The notes under the pieces are model-generated. The model was not told the DNA's origin and searched no databases. It worked only from the letters and a program-made list of their open reading frames with translations. A stretch of DNA of 18,242 bases from JBIOJB01 sp044450465. GTDB lineage: Bacteria > Chloroflexota > Dormibacteria > Dormibacterales > Dormibacteraceae. The position numbers and the translations under genes were made by a program. Where the stretch lies: positions 1 through 18,242 of the forward strand of contig JBIOJB010000062.1 in NCBI GenBank assembly GCA_044450465.1. Direction: 5' to 3'. Positions 13,971-18,242 of this stretch are shown here, piece after piece. Positions within the stretch are counted from its first letter, which is position 1; every line of letters starts with the position of its first letter.

Positions 13971-16388
13971 TTGAAATCACATGCCCGCGCGGTCGTGATC
14001 GGCGGCGGAGTCGGCGGCGCGGCCATCCTCTACTGGCTCGCCCGGCTCGGCTGGACGGACATCGTGATGGTCGAGCGTTCGAAGGTCACGAGCGGATCGA
14101 CCTTCCACTCGGCAGGGCTAGTCGGTCAGCTGAGGGGCTCGCTCGCCCTCACCCGCATGATGATGTACTCGGTCGACCTCTATCGAAACCTGAGCTCGGA
14201 GGTCGGCATGGAGACGGGCTGGCACGAGGTCGGATCGCTTCGACTCGCTTCGAGCCCCGAGCGGATGGAGGAGCTGACCCGCCAGGCGGCCTGGGCCAAG
14301 ACGTTTGGGCTGCCGCTCGAGCTGGTCTCTGCAGGCGAGGCGCAGCGGATGTTTCCACCCATGACCACGGACGGGGTGCTGGGCGCCGCCTTCCTGCCGA
14401 CAGACGGATACATCGACCCCAGCCAGCTGACCTTCGCGATGGTCGAGGGCGCGCGCCGCCGCGGCGCCGAGATCTGCGAGGACACGCGCGTCACGGCGAT
14501 CGAGGTCGAGGGCGGGCGCGTGCGCAGGGTCGTCACCGACAAGGGCGGCATCGACTGCGACCTCGTCGTCAACGCCGCCGGGATGTTCGCGCCGGAGATC
14601 GGGCGCATGGTTGGGGTCACGGTACCTCTCATCCCGATGGCGCACGAGTACCTGATCACCAAGCCCTCCGGGCTACCCCTCGACATGCCGACCATGCGCG
14701 ACCCCTCGTTGCTGGTCTACTACCGCCCGGAATCCGGCGGCCTGATCATGGGCGGCTACGAACGGGACCCGGCGCCCTGGAGCCTGGACGGAATCCCACC
14801 CGACTTCAACGGCAAGCTGCTCGATCCCGATTGGGATCGGTTCGAGCCTCTTATGACGAACGCAATCGTTCGGACCCCGTCGATTCGTGACGCGGAGGTC
14901 GTCAAGCTCGTGAACGGGCCGGAGGCTTTCACGCCTGACGGTGAGTTCATCCTCGGCCCAAGCGAGGTGCGCGGATTCTGGGTCGCGGCGGGCTTCTGCG
15001 CGCATGGCCTCGCGGGGGCCGGCGGGCTCGGCCGCCTGATGGCCGAGTGGATCATCGACGGCCGGCCAGGGCTCGACGCGTGGGAGATGGACTCGCGACG
15101 CTTCGGCCGCCACTACACGAGCCGCGAGTACACGCTGGCGCGTACCCGCGAGGTGTACTCGACCTACTACGACGTGAAGTATCCGGGACACGAACGCAGC
15201 GCCGGCCGGCCGCTGCGCTGCTCGCCGATCTACTCGCGGCTCAAGGATATGGGCGCCGCATTCGGTGAGAAGTCGGGTTGGGAGCGTGTCAACTGGTTCG
15301 AGCCAAATGGCGCGCGCGGCGACCACTCGCTGCGGCCGCGCGGGTGGGCGGGGCGCCTCTGGTCGCCCGCGATCGGCGTGGAGCACGAGGCGTGCCGCTC
15401 GACGGCGTGCATGTTCGACATGACGTCCTTCGCCAAGATCGAGGTGCGGGGTCGCGGAGCGGCCGACTACCTCGAGCACCTGTCGGACAACCGGGTCGCC
15501 CGCGACGTCGGCGCCCTCACCTACACGCAGATGCTCAACGAGGGCGGCGGCATCGAATGCGACTTCACGGTCACCCGGCTGGCTGAAGATCGCTTCCGGG
15601 TCATCACCGGCACCGCGTTCGGCCAGCACGACCTGTCGTGGATCCGCGACCACGCTCCCATGGACGGTTCGGTGCAGGTGGAGGACGTGACCTCGGCCTA
15701 CGCGTGCGTCGGGCTGTGGGGTCCCGCCGCCCGCTCCATCCTCCAGCCGTTGACCCCCACTGACCTGAGCCACAAGGCCTTCCACTTCATGACCGCAAGA
15801 CAGCTCGCCATCGGCTCGGTGCCCTGCGTCGCGCTCAGGGTTACTTACGTGGGTGAGCTGGGCTGGGAGCTGTACTGCCCGGCAGAGTTCGGCATGCGAC
15901 TTTGGGACACGGTCTGGGAGGCCGGCCGCGGCAGGGGTCTCTTGGCCGGTGGCTACAAAGCCGTCGATTCGCTGCGTCTCGAAAAGGGCTATCGCGTCTG
16001 GGGGTCGGATATCGGCCCTGAGTCCGACCCGTTCCAGAGCGGGCTCGGTTTCTGCGTGAAGTTCGACAAGCCGTCCTTCATGGGCCGCGAGGCCCTTCTG
16101 AAGAAGCGCGAAGCGCCGCCCACGGACAAGCTCGCCTGCCTGGTGCTCGACGATTCCCGCTCGGTGGTGCTCGGATCCGAGCCTGTCCGCATCGAGGGCA
16201 AGGTCGTGGGCAGGGTGACCAGCGGCGGCTACGGCTACACCGTCCGCCACTCGATCGCCTACGCCTACGTGCCGATGGGGACACCCACCGACCAGGCGGT
16301 CGAGGTGGACATCTTCGGCACCTGGGTGAAGGGCAAGGTGGCCAAGGAGCCGCTCTACGACCCGACTGGCGCCAGGGTCCGAAGCTAG
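13971..16388 (+). CDS. FAD-dependent oxidoreductase with GcvT domain (dimethylglycine/sarcosine dehydrogenase-like)
   Basis: The 805-residue product has the two-part layout of dimethylglycine or sarcosine dehydrogenase. The N-terminal DAO-type FAD domain carries VVIGGGVGGAAILYWLARLG, then VERSKVTSGSTFHSAGLVGQLRG. His46 in STFHSAGL matches the histidine covalently bonded to FAD in this family. AAGFCAHGLAGAGGLGRLMAEWI closes the FAD domain near residues 343-362. From about residue 430 a GcvT-like half follows (YTQMLNEGGGIECDFTVTRL, GELGWELYCP, YKAVDSLRLEKGYRVWGSDI, then a GCV_T C-terminal barrel), which binds tetrahydrofolate and captures the methyl carbon as methylene-THF. The likely reaction is oxidative N-demethylation of a small amine; the exact substrate is inferred only. 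TTG 13971 is the only near in-frame start before the Rossmann strand and has no clear ribosome site; TTTAATAG at 13953-13960 may be a -10 box. Confidence 0.9.
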   Translation: MKSHARAVVIGGGVGGAAILYWLARLGWTDIVMVERSKVTSGSTFHSAGLVGQLRGSLALTRMMMYSVDLYRNLSSEVGMETGWHEVGSLRLASSPERMEELTRQAAWAKTFGLPLELVSAGEAQRMFPPMTTDGVLGAAFLPTDGYIDPSQLTFAMVEGARRRGAEICEDTRVTAIEVEGGRVRRVVTDKGGIDCDLVVNAAGMFAPEIGRMVGVTVPLIPMAHEYLITKPSGLPLDMPTMRDPSLLVYYRPESGGLIMGGYERDPAPWSLDGIPPDFNGKLLDPDWDRFEPLMTNAIVRTPSIRDAEVVKLVNGPEAFTPDGEFILGPSEVRGFWVAAGFCAHGLAGAGGLGRLMAEWIIDGRPGLDAWEMDSRRFGRHYTSREYTLARTREVYSTYYDVKYPGHERSAGRPLRCSPIYSRLKDMGAAFGEKSGWERVNWFEPNGARGDHSLRPRGWAGRLWSPAIGVEHEACRSTACMFDMTSFAKIEVRGRGAADYLEHLSDNRVARDVGALTYTQMLNEGGGIECDFTVTRLAEDRFRVITGTAFGQHDLSWIRDHAPMDGSVQVEDVTSAYACVGLWGPAARSILQPLTPTDLSHKAFHFMTARQLAIGSVPCVALRVTYVGELGWELYCPAEFGMRLWDTVWEAGRGRGLLAGGYKAVDSLRLEKGYRVWGSDIGPESDPFQSGLGFCVKFDKPSFMGREALLKKREAPPTDKLACLVLDDSRSVVLGSEPVRIEGKVVGRVTSGGYGYTVRHSIAYAYVPMGTPTDQAVEVDIFGTWVKGKVAKEPLYDPTGARVRS

Positions 16389-16396
16389 GTTTTCGC

Positions 16397-17719
16397 CTAA
16401 GCCCTCCGGAGGACGACCGCCGGGTAGGCCGCCGGTAGGACTGTGGCCCGAGGAAACTCACTGGCGGCCAGGTCCCTGAGCCGCAAGTCGACATTCCAGC
16501 TGACGACGACGACGGCGTCGCAGCCGGCGAGCTGATCGGCGGTCGAGACGACAGTGAAATCGGTGGTGTAGGCGGCCATCACCCCCTGGTCCGAGGCGAT
16601 CACGCAGGCCCGTCCACCGCCCGCCCTGACCTGCTCGATCGCCGCTGCAGCTTGCGGCAGGGCCAGCGGATCCTCGGTGTACCCGTTGGCCTGAGAGACG
16701 GCCGCGACCACGGCGCCCAGCACGACGAGTGGTGCGAGCACCTTCCAGCGCTGCACCGCGGCCGCCATCAGGAACGCGCAACCCGGCACGAGGAAGATGA
16801 AGAAACGCGGATAGAGGTATGCGGGCTGCGGGCCGAGCCAGAGCACCGCCACGACCGCGGCGACGGTGGCGACCATGGCCCAGAGCCAGACGCGGTCGCG
16901 CAATACAAACAGACCCAGCGCGGTCGCGGAAAGCCAGAGCCCGAGCGGCAGCAGAACCGGCGCGCCGACTAGGAAGAAGACGAGGTCTCGGGGAAAGGTC
17001 GGGTAAAAGAGGCTGGGCGGCAGTCCGTGCTGCGTGATCTCGACGAGCTGGATGTTCGCGTTGGCCGCAACTCCGATCGCGCCGGCGCAGAGCCAGGCCG
17101 GCGCGAGCTGCTTCAGCTGGGGTCGAGACCTACGCGAGAGGATCCACGCCGCGTGGGCCAGCAGGACGACGCCCGCGAAGACGTGAGCGGAGATGGCCAG
17201 GCCCATCACCACGGCGTATGCGACAAGTCGCCATCTCGTCCACCTGCCCGCCAGGATCAGGGTCGCAACGACTGAGCCGACCGCCGCAAGGCTGTAGCCG
17301 CGGAGATCGCGGCTGTTGTCGACGAAGAGCGGGTCGGTCGCGATGAATAGGCCGGCGCTCACGCCGGCCACGATCCCGAACCGCCGCGCGAGGGCGCCAG
17401 TCGCCAGCCCCACGGTAGCGCCGCCGGCGAGTGCCGGAATCAGCCTGTAAGCGACCTCGCTGCGCGACCCCGTGGCGGAGTAGATCAGATGGCTCAGCAG
17501 CGATATCAGCACGTGATCGTTGGTGGCGACGTACTTCAAAGGCACGCTGGGCAGCACGGTGTGGACCGCGAAGGCGTCCCAGATCGAAGGCGTGGCCACG
17601 AAGTTGGCAAAGGTGGCGGCGGCGTCGAAACCAAACGAGCGGCCGGAGCCGATCATGAATGCGGCGGCGGTCGCAGCGCCTAGCACCAGCCCGGCGATCG
17701 CCGGCGCCCTGCCGCTCAA
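16397..17719 (-). CDS. GT-C family membrane glycosyltransferase (GT39/ArnT-like)
   Basis: This 440-residue polytopic protein starts with TTG 17719, one base after the stop of the upstream kinase-like gene, so translation is coupled. About ten hydrophobic helices are followed by a soluble C-terminal part (from about 350) with the pattern DQGVMAAYTTDFTVVSTADQL. The first external loop FGFDAAATFANFV keeps the acidic residue expected of GT-C enzymes (Asp32, where many have DE). TNDHVLISLLSHLIYSATG matches the second conserved loop of the dolichyl- or undecaprenyl-phosphate mannosyltransferase/ArnT type. DNSRDLRGYSLAAVGSV also fits. Such enzymes move a sugar from a polyprenyl-phosphate carrier onto protein or glycolipid outside the membrane. 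Donor and acceptor cannot be read. It converges on the flavoprotein gene with only eight bases between stops. Confidence 0.8.
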   Translation of the reverse strand: MSGRAPAIAGLVLGAATAAAFMIGSGRSFGFDAAATFANFVATPSIWDAFAVHTVLPSVPLKYVATNDHVLISLLSHLIYSATGSRSEVAYRLIPALAGGATVGLATGALARRFGIVAGVSAGLFIATDPLFVDNSRDLRGYSLAAVGSVVATLILAGRWTRWRLVAYAVVMGLAISAHVFAGVVLLAHAAWILSRRSRPQLKQLAPAWLCAGAIGVAANANIQLVEITQHGLPPSLFYPTFPRDLVFFLVGAPVLLPLGLWLSATALGLFVLRDRVWLWAMVATVAAVVAVLWLGPQPAYLYPRFFIFLVPGCAFLMAAAVQRWKVLAPLVVLGAVVAAVSQANGYTEDPLALPQAAAAIEQVRAGGGRACVIASDQGVMAAYTTDFTVVSTADQLAGCDAVVVVSWNVDLRLRDLAASEFPRATVLPAAYPAVVLRRA

Positions 17720-17720
17720 A

Positions 17721-18242
17721 CTAGCGCTGGGTGACGCCGGCGACAGTTGTCAGGTAGTCGTCAAAGTCCGGGTCCCGGGCGGTCGCAAGCATTCGGGCGA
17801 AGTGCTTGGAGGCGTACTGCTTGAAGTCGAAGTCAAGCTCTGAGATGCCGCCCTGCAGCACCCCCCACATCGCCTCTCTGAAGTCGGACATGAAGTGCAT
17901 CAGCCGAAGGGCGGCAACGTCCACCTCGCGCTCAACTCCAAAGTAAGCGCCGAGAAACCTCGCGTCGTCGGCGGCCGACAGGTCGTGATTGACGGAGAAG
18001 TTGGCCAGGTCGAAGAAGCGATCCCCCATCCCGGCGTACTCCCAGTCAACGATGCGAATCTCCCCGTCATCAAGGAAGTTGGCGTTGAGGAGATCGTTGT
18101 GGCACGGGACCGGCTGCTGTGGTCCTCTCGCCGCTTTGATCCGCTCACTGAACTCGTGTGCGACCTTGAATTCGGCTGGCATCTCGATGCCGCGTTCCTC
18201 GGCCTCCGCCCGGTACGTCTCGACGACGGCGTGGGCGTCGAA
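17721..18242 (-). CDS. Choline/ethanolamine kinase-like phosphotransferase, partial (5' end outside window)
   Basis: The frame is open to the right edge, so the N-terminal lobe and start are missing; 173 residues are visible. The kinase catalytic loop is VPCHNDLLNANFLDDG, with the Brenner-type HND-x4-N pattern, and the metal-binding segment is IRIVDWEYAGMGDRFFDLANFSVNH. Together these mark the aminoglycoside phosphotransferase/choline kinase fold, and WEYAG...FDLA is the choline/ethanolamine kinase (LicA-like) version. It would phosphorylate a small alcohol such as choline using ATP in the cytoplasm. An internal ATG at 18182 is not the true start because coding continues in frame before it. 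It is the upstream partner of the GT-C glycosyltransferase and sits near an amine permease and a demethylating flavoprotein, which supports a choline-type substrate. Confidence 0.85.
   Translation of the reverse strand, partial: FDAHAVVETYRAEAEERGIEMPAEFKVAHEFSERIKAARGPQQPVPCHNDLLNANFLDDGEIRIVDWEYAGMGDRFFDLANFSVNHDLSAADDARFLGAYFGVEREVDVAALRLMHFMSDFREAMWGVLQGGISELDFDFKQYASKHFARMLATARDPDFDDYLTTVAGVTQR

Noticed and set aside
14673..16250. 525-residue minus-strand open frame
   Set aside because: It is antisense to the flavoprotein, a common artefact of high-GC genes; composition is rich in Arg, Ala, His and Asp, with no domain or start context.

Overview
The window is high-GC bacterial DNA with dense coding, many GTG and TTG starts, 4-base start/stop overlaps, a tRNA with an encoded CCA end, and at least one start that looks leaderless. 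This suggests a soil-type member of the Actinomycetota, Dormibacterota or Chloroflexota. That placement is inference from style and protein flavour; there is no rRNA or marker gene here to settle it. No CRISPR array, transposase or intact integrase was seen.

Left edge (1-900): a C-terminal remnant of a restriction-type class I SAM-dependent DNA methyltransferase, in DNA of visibly lower GC. A gene-free stretch follows with a 12-bp tandem repeat, then tRNA-Ala(GGC) on the minus strand. A defence-gene scrap beside a tRNA looks like the worn edge of an integrated element. From about 990 onward the genes look like ordinary chromosomal metabolism.

Region 991-4135: a tightly overlapping trio (dienelactone hydrolase-like, atypical SDR, four-helix membrane protein). 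Next comes a YceI-family protein with a 22-bp palindrome of MarR-operator type in its leader, a hairpin terminator, and the MarR-family regulator itself. Region 4146-5924: an SRPBCC protein and a short Hsp70-like (YegD-type) ATPase, transcribed divergently from a 57-bp gap with overlapping -10 boxes. The ATPase has an unusual four-cysteine insertion.

Region 5944-12112: an EamA/DMT transporter, divergent from an operon made of an acetyl-CoA synthetase-type ligase (single-base frameshift near 7222), a membrane-anchored penicillin-acylase-family Ntn hydrolase, and a small hydrophobic protein. The genes overlap by 11 and 4 bases. A possible reading is amide cleavage outside the membrane followed by CoA activation of the released acid.

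Region 12156-18242: an APC permease, a strong terminator, a 22-codon remnant of a second copy of the permease N-terminus, and a dimethylglycine/sarcosine-dehydrogenase-type flavoprotein with a folate-binding GcvT half. On the opposite strand are a choline-kinase-like phosphotransferase (cut by the window edge) and a GT-C membrane glycosyltransferase one base behind it. The permease, flavoprotein and kinase together suggest uptake and handling of choline- or betaine-derived methylated amines. The most unusual items are the permease N-terminus remnant, the cysteine-bearing Hsp70-like protein with its shared promoter, the acylase/ligase operon, and the MarR/YceI operator.
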